Shown: positions 17,214-27,953, counted from the first letter of the stretch. The stretch is DNA of 64,000 nt from Deltaproteobacteria bacterium (GCA_023489335.1 JAMDCP010000012.1:1-64000); one strand, 5' to 3'. Notes: a model not told the origin generated them from the sequence alone. Program-made: numbers and translations.

Positions 17214-18644
17214 TTACTTCAGGGTTTTATTTTCAAATTTAAAAACCGTATTGTTATGTTTAACTATTTTAGTGATATAAATCTGGTTTAATGCATTAAA
17301 ATATGAATCTGACTTAATTGTTTTTAATTTCGCTATGTTAACGGCGATAACTTCATATTTCATTTTAATTTTATTGGCAGTATTAAAATTATTAACGAAC
17401 GACATTACTTTATTAAAGGAACTTAACAGTATGCTATTTACAACGATGACGCCTTCGTTTTTTAATATATGAAACGATTCTGTTAAAATATCTTCGAGAT
17501 ACTTGCTGCCACCGCCTATGAATACGGCATCGGGCAAAAGGATATTTGTAGCATTTTCTTTAAACATATTAAGAGCTTCGGGAAGTTCTCCAAGAATTGG
17601 AACAATATTCGGCCTTTGAAATCTTTTTATGTTCTTTTTAAGATTCTCGATCTTCGTTTCGTTGTTATCGATGGCATATACGACGCCGCCGCTCGCTATT
17701 CCTGCGGCTTCTATGCTGATACTGCCGCTGCCGCACCCGGCGTCGATAATAACGGAATCCTTTTTAAGATTCATTAAACTTATGCTTATTGCCCTGATTT
17801 CCTTTTTAGTCGGTTCTCCTGCTATATGTACATATTTTTCATCCTCTATGCCAAAAATCTGATTCCTGTTTTGGAATGAGATTTTGGAATAAGCCTCGCC
17901 GCCTTCGTTTGCTTTAAACGGCTTTTTTCTCTCAATTATTACGATATTTTTTTTATTAGATAAACTCTCAAGAATTTCTTTCGTAAAACTCCTGTATATC
18001 TTTTCATTTTTAGAACACAAATCGGCTAAAACATAAAAATCGAATTCGGGGGTAAAACCCTTTTCTTCCAGTTCCGTATATATCCTGTAAGGCGTGTTAA
18101 TATCGTCGGTATAAATTCCTATAACCCGTTTTTGAGAATATAAAGCCTCATAAATATTTCTTAAATCGCGCCCGTGGGTACTTATAATATAAGAATCGGT
18201 CATCGTGATTTTTAACTTTGAAAATCCGATTTGCATAAAACTGACGGCAGGATAAATTTCCACAAATCTTTTTTCGTTTGCTTTTAATTCCCTTAAAATA
18301 CTTCCCCCGATACCAAAAAAATTTGGGTCTCCGTTGGCAAATATAAGTATATTTTTTTTGCCAAGATTTTCTCTTACATAATCAAATATAAATTTAAATT
18401 TGCTGTCATAAAATATTGTCGCATTATTTATATGCGTTATTTTTTCGCTGCGTTCGAGATTTATACCCTTATTAATAATAGAAAATTGTTCTTTAAGCCA
18501 TGCCAATATGCTTGAATCGTCTTTTCTTCTTGCAAACACGGCGTCGATTCTGTTAACCTTATCCATAAATAAACCCAATGCCGTTTTTTTAGCTGTTTCG
18601 GTATAACATGGAGAAATTCCCAATATATGAACCTTCTTTGTCAT
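17214..18644 (-). CDS. cbiET: CbiE-CbiT fusion, C5,C15-methyltransferase and C12-decarboxylase
   Basis: The protein has 476 residues. The N-terminal half (1-245) is a CbiE fold starting KVHILGISPC, with ILIFANGDPNFFGIGG (about 98-113) and an ITMTDSYIISTHGRD segment. The C-terminal half (about 270-470) is CbiT, a class I SAM methyltransferase with VIIDAGCGSGSISIEAA and VYAIDNNE. The fusion matches CobL of the aerobic route but the context is anaerobic. CbiE methylates C5, and CbiT methylates C15 and decarboxylates the C12 acetate. Confidence 0.88.
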   Translation of the reverse strand: MTKKVHILGISPCYTETAKKTALGLFMDKVNRIDAVFARRKDDSSILAWLKEQFSIINKGINLERSEKITHINNATIFYDSKFKFIFDYVRENLGKKNILIFANGDPNFFGIGGSILRELKANEKRFVEIYPAVSFMQIGFSKLKITMTDSYIISTHGRDLRNIYEALYSQKRVIGIYTDDINTPYRIYTELEEKGFTPEFDFYVLADLCSKNEKIYRSFTKEILESLSNKKNIVIIERKKPFKANEGGEAYSKISFQNRNQIFGIEDEKYVHIAGEPTKKEIRAISISLMNLKKDSVIIDAGCGSGSISIEAAGIASGGVVYAIDNNETKIENLKKNIKRFQRPNIVPILGELPEALNMFKENATNILLPDAVFIGGGSKYLEDILTESFHILKNEGVIVVNSILLSSFNKVMSFVNNFNTANKIKMKYEVIAVNIAKLKTIKSDSYFNALNQIYITKIVKHNNTVFKFENKTLK

Positions 18645-18657
18645 TTGTTATTTATCC

Positions 18658-20124
18658 TTATAATGATGTAGAAGCCTGCATCTTGCCTTCGTACGAAATC
18701 AGTACAATATCGATATTTACTTGCTCTCTGGACATCCTGATTAAATTTTCCTTTGCCGCTTGTAAAATGTTATAAAAAATCTTATCGGACAGCCGGCTAT
18801 AAACACTATGCAATGATAAAATGTGGTCATATGCCTGCCTTGAGGTATTGGAATTAATTATTTTTTCATATAAATCATTAACCGCGTTCCCGGGTATAAT
18901 ATCTACATGCTCCTTTAAAGCCGCTTTAACTAAGCCGCCCAGATATTTTAAATCCAGTTCACCGTATCTGGCATTCGTATTTCTTGCCCCTTGCGAAATT
19001 TTCACGATTTTTCCAAACTGCCCTGCAAAAATAACCCTTTTTATACCAGACCCTGCGGCTTTTCTCATTGAATAAGACACATAGTCCCCTATTTCTATAA
19101 AGCTTTCTTGAGGCATGTCTTTAAAAAGCTTCATCGCCATTTTCTCGCTAAACCTTCCCGGCGTATAAACGCATGTGTCGATTTTGTTGCCCGATAAAAA
19201 AGCAAGGGATGATTTAATCGTCTCAAGCCACGCCTTTGTGGATATCGGAATGACATAACCCGTGGTTCCCAGAATACTTATCCCGCCCTCTATGCCTAAT
19301 CTTGGATTTAATGTTTTTTTTGCAACAATATCGCCGCCCGGCACATAAAGAATAGACAAAAGCACCCTGCTGCCGGACATGCCGTTTAACTTATTTATGC
19401 CTGCCGAACCGCTTATCCTGCGACTTATCTCTTCCTTTACAGCCCATTCTATCATTTTGAACGGAACGGGATTTATAGCCGGAAAACCGGGGTTAACCGG
19501 TAAGCCCTGCCTTTTTACTATACCGATACCCGACGAAGAAGAAAGTATAATGCTAAATCCCAGGTGTTTTATTATATTATAAATATATAATTTTCCATAA
19601 TATTTTTTTATCCCGTCCGGCAGGCGGGTTAAAATTGTCTCGCTTGCCTTACCGTATAAATCTAAAAGTATAGGGGTATTTTTGCCCTCGTTTATTAGAC
19701 CGCCCTGGCCGCCTTGATTATCTTGATTTTGCTTGCCCCTGATATCGTCTATCTCATTTAAAAGCATATTGACGGCGCCGTCCGCATCATCTAAAGGCAT
19801 AAAATCGGCGCATATTTTTATGCCGTTTGTTACATCCGGGTCATCCCCGGAATCTTTTATTACGGCCGCCCTCGAAACCCCTCCTGCAAGCGGATGGGAA
19901 TAAACATCCTCTTTTGAAAGTTCGGCTATACCTATTAAAGCGTTTTCCCCGCCCGGCATTTTTATTTCTAGCTGAAAAAACTTTTTACATTTAAAATAAT
20001 ATCTTATAGAAGCTTTTATAGCGGCAGCGCTTACGCTTCCTGTAGAAAATCCTCTTCTTAATCCATTGTTGCCAGTATTACTATTACCTATTTCCATTAT
20101 TTTTAATTTAAAACGATGTTCCAA
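18658..20124 (-). CDS. cbiD: Cobalt-precorrin-5B C1-methyltransferase (CbiD)
   Basis: The protein has 488 residues, longer than the usual 360-390. LRRGFSTGSVSAAAIKA is the CbiD entry motif, followed by DSGDDPDVTNG, NPGFPAINPVP and a late GQFGKIVKISQGARNTNAR segment. Extra length includes a low-complexity Gln/Gly/Asn insert near 133-150. It uses SAM to methylate C1, the step that marks the anaerobic pathway. ATG 20124 overlaps the Omp85 gene end by 17 bp; Met10 (20097) would avoid the overlap. Confidence 0.88.
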   Translation of the reverse strand: MEHRFKLKIMEIGNSNTGNNGLRRGFSTGSVSAAAIKASIRYYFKCKKFFQLEIKMPGGENALIGIAELSKEDVYSHPLAGGVSRAAVIKDSGDDPDVTNGIKICADFMPLDDADGAVNMLLNEIDDIRGKQNQDNQGGQGGLINEGKNTPILLDLYGKASETILTRLPDGIKKYYGKLYIYNIIKHLGFSIILSSSSGIGIVKRQGLPVNPGFPAINPVPFKMIEWAVKEEISRRISGSAGINKLNGMSGSRVLLSILYVPGGDIVAKKTLNPRLGIEGGISILGTTGYVIPISTKAWLETIKSSLAFLSGNKIDTCVYTPGRFSEKMAMKLFKDMPQESFIEIGDYVSYSMRKAAGSGIKRVIFAGQFGKIVKISQGARNTNARYGELDLKYLGGLVKAALKEHVDIIPGNAVNDLYEKIINSNTSRQAYDHILSLHSVYSRLSDKIFYNILQAAKENLIRMSREQVNIDIVLISYEGKMQASTSL

Positions 20125-22933
20125 TCGTAAAATTAACCCCGCCAGCCGGCCAGTACGGCCTTCTGTTTAAAATAAAGCCGTAAGAAAAACTGATTGGCCC
20201 TATGGGCGATAAATACATTATGCCGGCTCCCGCCGATTTATACAAAGCAAGAGGTCTTATATTCAGGGCGTTTAAAAACACATTTCCGCCGTCTTGAAAA
20301 ACAAAAAAGTCAAAGTTATCATAAACGGGGATGTTTAACTGGAGATTATAGTTCTCCATAATATCCCCCCCTATCGGGTATTGGTAGGGATTTAAATTTA
20401 TAAGCCCGATTGAATCCTGTGGAAACCCTCTAACCGTCGTTCTGCCCCCCAAAAAAAATCTTTCGTTTATCGGTACCTGCGTTGTAGGCGGCAGAGGTTT
20501 AATATAACCGAAACGCAAAGAATATAACAGCACCGTGTTGTAAATAAACGGAATAAATTGTTCCGTATGGAAAAACAATTTTATAAAATTAATCTGGGAA
20601 TCGAACATGGTTGAAGCGTATGACAATCTTAATGTAGTTAAATTTCCCGATGTAGGATTAAACATATTATTTTTCGTGTTATAAATGATAGACGCTGCAA
20701 CGGCGCTTATTCTTGTAAACCCGATATCTCTTGGGGTGATTTGCGCTCCGGGATTTAAACCTGACAAGGAATTATAAAACATTTCATATGATAATAATCC
20801 TTTCAGATGATCGTTAAATCTCCTTATCAAAGAAAAAACTCCGCCTTCTTTATGAAGCGTATAATTTAAAGTAATTATATCGTTATCTAATCCTCTGGCG
20901 TTAAAAGCAAGCCCTCTATAATTATAAATAGCAGGGTCGTAATAATCTAAAAGCAAATTTGTATAAACGGCGCTTTTGGATAATCGCGCAGAAAGGGATT
21001 TGCCTGAACCAAAAAGGTTGCTGTCAGCTATTTGCACAAATCCCTTATACCTGGTATATGTTCCGTAACCTGCCCCAAAACTCAATGAAATAGGCTTTGC
21101 ATCCTTTACCTTTACAATTATATTCTTGTCCGGCTCAATGTTTTGGGGATTTTCGATGCTAATGCTGACATAATTAAAAATTCCGGCTCTATAAAGCCTG
21201 TCCTGAGTTTCGATTATATTTTTTTGATTATAGATTTCTCCTTTTTTAAATAAAAGTAGTCCCTTAATATAAGCCGTCTTTGTAATAGTATTTCCAAATA
21301 TTAATATATTTTTAATTCTGGTCAACGGACCGCTATTAACATCATAACGCAAATCAACATATTTTTTGTCTGCGCCATATTCAATGTCAAGCCTTGTCTT
21401 AGAAAAAATATATCCGGAATCCGCAAGTTTTGTGGAAAGCAGATTTTTACCGTTCTCCGCCTTAATAATATAAAACGGTTTATTTTGCATACCCTCAAAG
21501 TAACCGGTCAAATCCTTTGTTTTGATTGCGGCCGGCAGGCCGGCAAGGGTGACATTTTTCACATAAGTTCTTATCCCCTTTTTTATGGTAACCCTTATTA
21601 CCACGCTTTTTTTATCCTTGCTAAAGGTTAAGTTGTACAAGATATGAGCGGCAAGATACCCCTCGTTATTATAATAATTTTCTATATTGGTTATGTCGCC
21701 TATAAGCCTTTTCTCGCGAAAATATTCCCTGTTAAAAATAGATGTTATGCCGGTTTTCATCAGGGATAATATTGTAGATTTACTGAAAGGCTCATTGCCC
21801 TTTATAATAATGTTTTTTACGGCAACCCTGAAACCCTTATCTACAGTATAATAGACATTTATCGTTTTATTGCTCGAATCTTTTTCTTCCTTAATATCAA
21901 CCTTTGCATAATAATACCCTTCTTCTTTATAGAAATCAGTCAATACGGTTTTAAATGAAATAAAGGTGGATTTGTCGAATATCAAAACATTTTTTATATT
22001 AAACACGGAGTCTTTGATAAAACTTGATTTTAACGGGCTTATTCCTTTGAAATGAAAGATAATTTTATATCCAGGGTGGACTTCAACGGTTATTATGGCT
22101 TTATATTTAGAAATATATGTAATTTTAGGTTCTGGTATAATAGTGTTAAGATACCCTTCATCCTTATAAATATCCCTTATTTTTCTTCTCAATTTTTTAA
22201 TCAAAAGCTTGTTTAGGGGTTTGCCGGCGATATCTTTGATAAGTTTTGAAACCTTTTCCTTTGGGTAGTAAACCTTAAATTTAACAAAAATATTTGAAAT
22301 GATTGTGGGTTTATTCGGCGTTATATTTATACCTATGACATATTTCTTTACATTTCTCAGAACATAGGACGAAATGCCTATTTTGGCATCCGGATAACCC
22401 GCATCCGACATTATATTTTTTATTTCGCCTATGCTTATTTCTTTATAATACTTTAAAAACTGTCCTCCTTTTTTTAAAGGGATGGATTTTAATATATTTT
22501 CTTCGGATACCCCCGTATCCTTAAGCCCGTGTATTTCGATTTTTTCTATATAAATGCGCCGGACAAAAATAAATTTTAAGTACATGAATTTCTGCTTGCG
22601 GTCTATCTTTGAGAAAACCATGATATTTGAAAAGTAGCCTGTGGAATACAGGGCTTTCAGCGTCTTTTCAAGCCGGTACATCGAAAACCTCCGCCCGGTT
22701 TTTATGGTAAAAAAATTCTTAACATCTTTCAAAGGGATGTCTGACGGCAGCTTATAATCTATGGACTTTATCGTATATTTTTCCGATGAAATATTATAAA
22801 TATTTGTTCTGGGCAAACCGGCAGCTATTGCGGGGGGCAGGCAATTAAAGGCAAAAATATAAAGCAATATAAATAAAAATAATACCCTGATATTTTTTAA
22901 GCGCGTAAATCTAAATATCATAATTCCTGACAA
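20108..22933 (-). CDS. Omp85-family outer-membrane assembly protein (BamA/TamA-like)
   Basis: The protein has 941 residues. Signal peptide (about 10-38), then a long series of POTRA repeats (about 55-590; VEKIEIHGLKDTG and VKNIIIKGNEPFSKSTIL show the pattern), then a 16-strand-type barrel with GGRTTVRGFPQDSIG holding the conserved VRGF loop motif and a terminal Phe. It is larger than TamA and near or above BamA size. Position directly after tamB suggests the TamA partner role in envelope or lipid transport. The cell's main BamA may be elsewhere. Confidence 0.85.
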   Translation of the reverse strand: MSGIMIFRFTRLKNIRVLFLFILLYIFAFNCLPPAIAAGLPRTNIYNISSEKYTIKSIDYKLPSDIPLKDVKNFFTIKTGRRFSMYRLEKTLKALYSTGYFSNIMVFSKIDRKQKFMYLKFIFVRRIYIEKIEIHGLKDTGVSEENILKSIPLKKGGQFLKYYKEISIGEIKNIMSDAGYPDAKIGISSYVLRNVKKYVIGINITPNKPTIISNIFVKFKVYYPKEKVSKLIKDIAGKPLNKLLIKKLRRKIRDIYKDEGYLNTIIPEPKITYISKYKAIITVEVHPGYKIIFHFKGISPLKSSFIKDSVFNIKNVLIFDKSTFISFKTVLTDFYKEEGYYYAKVDIKEEKDSSNKTINVYYTVDKGFRVAVKNIIIKGNEPFSKSTILSLMKTGITSIFNREYFREKRLIGDITNIENYYNNEGYLAAHILYNLTFSKDKKSVVIRVTIKKGIRTYVKNVTLAGLPAAIKTKDLTGYFEGMQNKPFYIIKAENGKNLLSTKLADSGYIFSKTRLDIEYGADKKYVDLRYDVNSGPLTRIKNILIFGNTITKTAYIKGLLLFKKGEIYNQKNIIETQDRLYRAGIFNYVSISIENPQNIEPDKNIIVKVKDAKPISLSFGAGYGTYTRYKGFVQIADSNLFGSGKSLSARLSKSAVYTNLLLDYYDPAIYNYRGLAFNARGLDNDIITLNYTLHKEGGVFSLIRRFNDHLKGLLSYEMFYNSLSGLNPGAQITPRDIGFTRISAVAASIIYNTKNNMFNPTSGNLTTLRLSYASTMFDSQINFIKLFFHTEQFIPFIYNTVLLYSLRFGYIKPLPPTTQVPINERFFLGGRTTVRGFPQDSIGLINLNPYQYPIGGDIMENYNLQLNIPVYDNFDFFVFQDGGNVFLNALNIRPLALYKSAGAGIMYLSPIGPISFSYGFILNRRPYWPAGGVNFTIGTSF

Positions 22934-22988
22934 AATCCCGCTTTACTTTAAACCGTTATCTTGAAATAAGTTAGATTTTACCACTTTT

Positions 22989-25900
22989 TTAATAAAATCT
23001 GAAATGAAAAGCGATACTGCCGCCGACCTCGCTGTATATATTGGAATTATTCGGGGCAAGTTCGTTGTTTTCCCAAACGCCTATAACGGAAATATGCGGG
23101 GTGAGTTTATAGGTAAGGGTCACGGATTGGGACGATTGCGAGGCTATTATATTGCTATATGAAATAGACATATTTTTTGTTATGTTTTTTGTAACCATTA
23201 CCTGGGGAGCGGCGCTATGGGTTATTGCCGAATATGACGGGGCAACCGAAAGATTTTTAAATCCGAAATAACTTGAAATTGCCCCCGTAACGCTTTGCTC
23301 GATACCGCCGCCAATTGCCGAGGCGGCTTCAGACGCTGCAATTCCGCCGGCAGAACCTGCATAAACGGAGCTTGCCGGAGCGCCAAGCGCCAGCATGGAA
23401 ACGATATCCAATTCGGAAAGCGGAGGGGTCGATGAAAGATTAACATTAAAATTTAAAAGGGAACCGCTTGCATTCATCCTCACAATATACTGGTTTATAT
23501 CGGTATCCGCCGAAACGGCGAAGGTCGGGCTTATCTTATAGGGATTGTTAAAATCTATATTTGCATAAGACAGCCTGAATTTCGTCCCTCTAAAATATAT
23601 TTCTCCGGTTTCGGCATTAGCCGTTCCAATCAAAACCGGGTCGTAAAGGGTTCCTATAAGATGGAGTCTGGCGCTAAAATTCGTATCTATAATATTGTTT
23701 CTAACAAAGATGCTTTTATCGGATTTAATCAAGAGGTTTAACTCTGGATTAAAAATTCCTTTTTTAATCACTGGCTTAATTATATTGTATTTTTTATAAC
23801 TTAAAAGAAATGACGAAAAATTAATTTTTTTATCATATAAAGCCTTTTTTATGTCGATATCGCCGTATATGGTCCCATGGTCCGCACTGCCGTTATATCC
23901 GACGCTTCCGTCCATCTCGGCATAAAAATAGTTAGACTTTCTGTAAATTGCCGAACTAAAGTTAGTTTGCAAATTATATGAAACCGGCTTAAAATCACTT
24001 AATCTTACTATGCCGTGCGCCGAAAAGATTCCGTTAAGAAGCCTGAACCTGCTTTTTTCGAGCACTATTAAATTATTATTAAATATTAATCTTGCGAAAA
24101 CCCTCGAAACGGTATAGCTTGGGTTTATCGAGGTTTCCATTAATCCCTTGTTTATTTCGGCAAACCCGTAAACCCGGGGATGCGGTTTTGGCCCAAAAAC
24201 GACTGCCGAAGCCGTTACGAAGCCGGACGAATTTATTATTTTATTCGAAAAAAGCCCTAAAATCCATAAATCTGTTTTGTCGTTTATTATAAGATTATAC
24301 TTTTTTGGCGTAATATTCCCTCTAATTTGAAAATAATTATTTCCCCCTTTTAATTCAAACCCGCTTAAATCAAGCACCCTGTCCACATAAGAAATCCTTA
24401 TATTTTTGATATTTTTTAAGAAAAACGGTCCGTGTTTGAGATAAACATAGGTTAATTTTGCAAACAGGTAAGAATTTTTTATATTAGAGAGTTTGCCGCT
24501 TCCGTAAATACCGCCGGATAGCCTGAATAGCGTCTTCCGATAATCGATATCTAATAAATTTATCCCTGTAGTAAAGCTATAAGGATACCCTTTTTTTAAT
24601 AAAATATCCGCTTTAGTTTTTAAACTATTTTTTAAGGCGGATAAATTTAATACCATCCTGCTTTTTGAAGAGGAAATTCCGATATCGATATTTTTCAAGA
24701 AGTAATCGTTAACATATATATCCCTGATAGCCGCATTTCCTGATATATAAGGTAAGGCGAATAACCCGCCGATATGCAGGTTAAGATTTGCAATCCCCCT
24801 GATATTATATTTTTTTACCGGCTCTAAATTTAAATTTGCTAAATTAATCCCGTTTGAAACTAATCGCAAATCGTAATTAAAATTCTTATTAACCGGGGGT
24901 TTAAATCTAATCAGGCCGTAAACATTAAAAATTGCGCTATTATATGCTCCGTTAAGCCTTTTTATTTCCAAATCCTCTTTCGTCAATATTGCATGCGAAT
25001 TGATATTTGATATATTCTGCCCGTAAACATCGGCCTTTTCGGTATAAGCCCGAATATCGACGACAGGATTTTCTAACCCGCCATTTATTTTGCCTTTCGA
25101 ATTTAAATAAAGGAATAAGGGAAAAGACGGCTTTTTAGAATTAATGCTAATATTTTTTGTTTCAAATTTCCCATCGATATATTCTGTTTTTAAAATTTTA
25201 TTTTCATAAATGCGCCCATTAAAATCTATCGTCCCTTTGTTTAACCTTTGCGACTTTTCCTCTAAATTAACCTTTTTAAACAGGACCTCGCCGGACGGCT
25301 CTATATTAACATTCGCAATACCTTTATAACTGTCCATATACCTGTTTATATAAAGCGATTTAAACCTGTTTCTAAAATCAAAAGATATCTTATTAAACTT
25401 GCCTGCTATAATGCCCTTAATAGCCCCGCTTCCTGCCGGTTCAAAATAACGGCTTTTAACCGCTTCTATAAAATTAACCTTCGGAAGCTCATTGTATCCG
25501 GCATCGAATCCTATATTTAAATAACTTTTGTTATACGAGATAACCCCGTTTACAACGCCGCTCGATTGACTCGATGAAGTACGCAAATCCTTGAGAAGAA
25601 CAATCTTGTCATTAACAATTACCGACCCGGAAACCCAAACAGGCTGCCCGTAATCTATGGAATAAATAACCCTCTCTCCTTTTTTATTCCTGAATTCAAA
25701 CAGCTGCTCAGGCTTTTTCACATTAATTCTTTCGATATTTGCAACATAAAAATTTTTCCCGAGATGTAAATATGTTTCAACATTGCCATTAGCTATAGCC
25801 GTAAATTGAGGAATTTTTACGGAATTATAGAACTCTATCGATTTTCCTACATCTATATCCTTTAATGTCGATTTAAATTTACCCTCGTTTTCGCTAAGAT

Positions 25901-27083
25901 TAATATTCCCGATGGATTCCACAGTCCCGTTAAACATCTTCAGGTTAATTTTTGTAAATTTTAAAACCTGATTTCTTACCTTTCCAAACTCTCCGCCGCA
26001 TTCCACAAAACCGTCCTTTATATACCCTCCCTGGAAAACAAAATTTTTCAGATGGAACTGCGCGGAAGATTGAATCTTTTCTGAAAAGTCTCCGACTAAA
26101 TGCAATCTAACATCGAGCTTGCCTTTCATTTGTATGGGGACAGCCTTAAAGTTTTTGGAAACGCGGGATAAATGATTAAAATTTATTACGGTGGTATCGT
26201 TAATTTTACTCACTATTTGCGATATTTTATCAAAAAGAATGCTTATTTTTTTATTTAAAGTAATGCCTGAGCCGGCCGTTTCTTTATGTAAAGTATTCTT
26301 TTTCGTCCCCTTTTCTTTATTTAAATCTAATATGCCGCTCGACACGGAACTAAAGTAATCGCTCCCTGCGCGAACCTTGCTGAATTTTATAAAACCGTTA
26401 AAGTAGTGAATTTGCAAAGCGGATGAACTATAAACCTGCGAGAGATTAGGCGTACTTAAAAATATATGCGGCAAATCGTAATTAAAATAAATCCCGCTGT
26501 TATTATAAAATAGCTGGTTAAGGATCTGCTTTTTAAAAATATTTAAATCAAAATTTTTTAGATTCAATAAAATATGCCTATCCATATCGTTTAATTTGAA
26601 ATTACCGTTATGAAAGGCAATATTTTGGAAAGAAAACGATATAAATGAAAAGGCGGGTTTTTTAGTTAAAGATTTTATTGCCAGATTAATCCTTTTATAA
26701 TTCGCAATTTTATTATTTTTAATTAAAATATTAAATTCGGGGCGAATTATATTTATTTTATCTATGGTTATTTTTCTCCGGAAAAAATTTAATGGACCAA
26801 AAAAAAGGTTAATATCTTTAATGTAAGCAACATCCTTAACGCTTACCCCTTTTATAACGACCTGGGGCGCAAAAATAGATATTTTTAATGTTTCGATTTT
26901 AACCTGTTTGTGCAGAGTTTCGGTTAAGTAAAAGGAGGTATAACTTTTAATCTTTGATGCAAAATAGGGCGATGTAATAAAAAATATTATCGATGCGGAA
27001 AACAGAACGATGAATAGTAAAAAAATTAATACGATAAGGCTAAATCTCTTTCTAATTAACCTGCATAGAGATTTTAATTTCAT
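22989..27083 (-). CDS. tamB: TamB/AsmA-like inter-membrane bridge protein
   Basis: The protein has 1364 residues. One N-terminal transmembrane helix (about 15-35) is followed by a very long periplasmic part of repeated beta segments, as in TamB/YdbH/AsmA-like proteins that form a hydrophobic groove for lipids. The C-terminal TamB domain (from about 1050) has FRGTKFRLSYANIDFNNPYKISP and LDIVSMLALGAP. It is anchored in the inner membrane and meets the Omp85 protein encoded 55 bp downstream. It starts 43 bp after the response regulator. Confidence 0.87.
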   Translation of the reverse strand: MKLKSLCRLIRKRFSLIVLIFLLFIVLFSASIIFFITSPYFASKIKSYTSFYLTETLHKQVKIETLKISIFAPQVVIKGVSVKDVAYIKDINLFFGPLNFFRRKITIDKINIIRPEFNILIKNNKIANYKRINLAIKSLTKKPAFSFISFSFQNIAFHNGNFKLNDMDRHILLNLKNFDLNIFKKQILNQLFYNNSGIYFNYDLPHIFLSTPNLSQVYSSSALQIHYFNGFIKFSKVRAGSDYFSSVSSGILDLNKEKGTKKNTLHKETAGSGITLNKKISILFDKISQIVSKINDTTVINFNHLSRVSKNFKAVPIQMKGKLDVRLHLVGDFSEKIQSSAQFHLKNFVFQGGYIKDGFVECGGEFGKVRNQVLKFTKINLKMFNGTVESIGNINLSENEGKFKSTLKDIDVGKSIEFYNSVKIPQFTAIANGNVETYLHLGKNFYVANIERINVKKPEQLFEFRNKKGERVIYSIDYGQPVWVSGSVIVNDKIVLLKDLRTSSSQSSGVVNGVISYNKSYLNIGFDAGYNELPKVNFIEAVKSRYFEPAGSGAIKGIIAGKFNKISFDFRNRFKSLYINRYMDSYKGIANVNIEPSGEVLFKKVNLEEKSQRLNKGTIDFNGRIYENKILKTEYIDGKFETKNISINSKKPSFPLFLYLNSKGKINGGLENPVVDIRAYTEKADVYGQNISNINSHAILTKEDLEIKRLNGAYNSAIFNVYGLIRFKPPVNKNFNYDLRLVSNGINLANLNLEPVKKYNIRGIANLNLHIGGLFALPYISGNAAIRDIYVNDYFLKNIDIGISSSKSRMVLNLSALKNSLKTKADILLKKGYPYSFTTGINLLDIDYRKTLFRLSGGIYGSGKLSNIKNSYLFAKLTYVYLKHGPFFLKNIKNIRISYVDRVLDLSGFELKGGNNYFQIRGNITPKKYNLIINDKTDLWILGLFSNKIINSSGFVTASAVVFGPKPHPRVYGFAEINKGLMETSINPSYTVSRVFARLIFNNNLIVLEKSRFRLLNGIFSAHGIVRLSDFKPVSYNLQTNFSSAIYRKSNYFYAEMDGSVGYNGSADHGTIYGDIDIKKALYDKKINFSSFLLSYKKYNIIKPVIKKGIFNPELNLLIKSDKSIFVRNNIIDTNFSARLHLIGTLYDPVLIGTANAETGEIYFRGTKFRLSYANIDFNNPYKISPTFAVSADTDINQYIVRMNASGSLLNFNVNLSSTPPLSELDIVSMLALGAPASSVYAGSAGGIAASEAASAIGGGIEQSVTGAISSYFGFKNLSVAPSYSAITHSAAPQVMVTKNITKNMSISYSNIIASQSSQSVTLTYKLTPHISVIGVWENNELAPNNSNIYSEVGGSIAFHFRFY

Positions 27084-27126
27084 ATAATTAATTAAGGCGG
27101 ATATATTTTTAGAGTTTTAAATTAAT

Positions 27127-27849
27127 TCAAATTTCTTCATCTATAAACTTATAGCCTGCCCCCCTTATAGTTTCGATAAATTTAACCTGCTCGTCTATTT
27201 CGATATTAGACCTTAATCTTCTTATATGAACATCTACCGTTCTCGGTTCGACAAATGAATTGTTCCCCCATACATTGTCGAGGAGTTTTTCACGCGAAAA
27301 TACATCTCCTGCATAGGTCATCAAAAAAATAAGGATTTTAAATTCGATAGGGCTTAGTTTTATTTCCCTGCTTTTTACTATTACGCTATGTTTGGTAACA
27401 TTTACACTGATATTCTTAAACTTAAATTCTTGGGAAGCAGGGGTTAAAGTATTTACTTTTTGTGGAAGCGTTCTTTTAAAAATAGCCCTGATGCGGGCTA
27501 AAAGTTCGTTAATCGAAAACGGCTTAATCATATAATCTTCGGCGCCTGCTTCAAAGCCTAAAACCTTATCGACTTCTTCCTGCTTTGCGGATAAAAACAT
27601 GACGGGAATCAGGGATAAATATTTATTTTGCTTTATTCTTTTGCAGACCTCGTAACCGTTGATGTCTGGAAGCATGAGGTCAAGAATGATGAGGTCGGGT
27701 TTAACCACTTCCGCAATTTTAATGCCGTCAAACCCGTTAAAAGCAAATTCTATATTATAACCTTCTTTTGCAAGATTGTATTTTAAAAGCTCGACCAAAT
27801 CGGATTCGTCATCCACGATTAAGATATTCGCTTTAATTTCCGGGACCAA
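27127..27849 (-). CDS. OmpR/PhoB-family response regulator
   Basis: The protein has 240 residues. The receiver domain (8-125) has acidic DD at 13-14, the phospho-acceptor Asp57 in ILDLMLP and the Lys of IKPFS. The winged-helix DNA-binding domain (145-238) ends with PRTVDVHIRRLRSNIE and IRGAGYKF. The start is TTG 27849, supported by GGAG six bases upstream. No histidine kinase is adjacent. It is the first gene of the minus-strand run and may control the tam/cbi genes or act elsewhere. Confidence 0.9.
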   Translation of the reverse strand: MVPEIKANILIVDDESDLVELLKYNLAKEGYNIEFAFNGFDGIKIAEVVKPDLIILDLMLPDINGYEVCKRIKQNKYLSLIPVMFLSAKQEEVDKVLGFEAGAEDYMIKPFSINELLARIRAIFKRTLPQKVNTLTPASQEFKFKNISVNVTKHSVIVKSREIKLSPIEFKILIFLMTYAGDVFSREKLLDNVWGNNSFVEPRTVDVHIRRLRSNIEIDEQVKFIETIRGAGYKFIDEEI

Positions 27850-27870
27850 ATTTAATCTCCGAATTCATTA

Positions 27871-27894
27871 TGGAGCGGGAACAGGACTTAAACC
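27871..27894 (-). repeat. Decayed copy of the tRNA-Gly 3' end (probable att remnant)
   Basis: The first 11 bases, TGGAGCGGGAA, equal the 3' end of the intact tRNA-Gly at 30328-30338. A diverged T-arm-like stretch (ACTTAAACC against GCTTGAACC) follows. Both copies have the same orientation. The copy lies on the side where a tRNA-targeted insertion would leave its second att site. The match is short, so chance cannot be excluded. Confidence 0.5.
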
Positions 27895-27953
27895 AAAAAA
27901 CCCCGCTTTTTCAAAGAATTTTAAATGTGGTAATTGTTAAGCTATTTAAGTAG

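Noticed and set aside
20125..27126. Possible cobalamin riboswitch controlling the cbi genes
   Set aside because: The DNA upstream of cbiD is coding (Omp85, tamB) and I saw no B12-box-like sequence in the short gaps.
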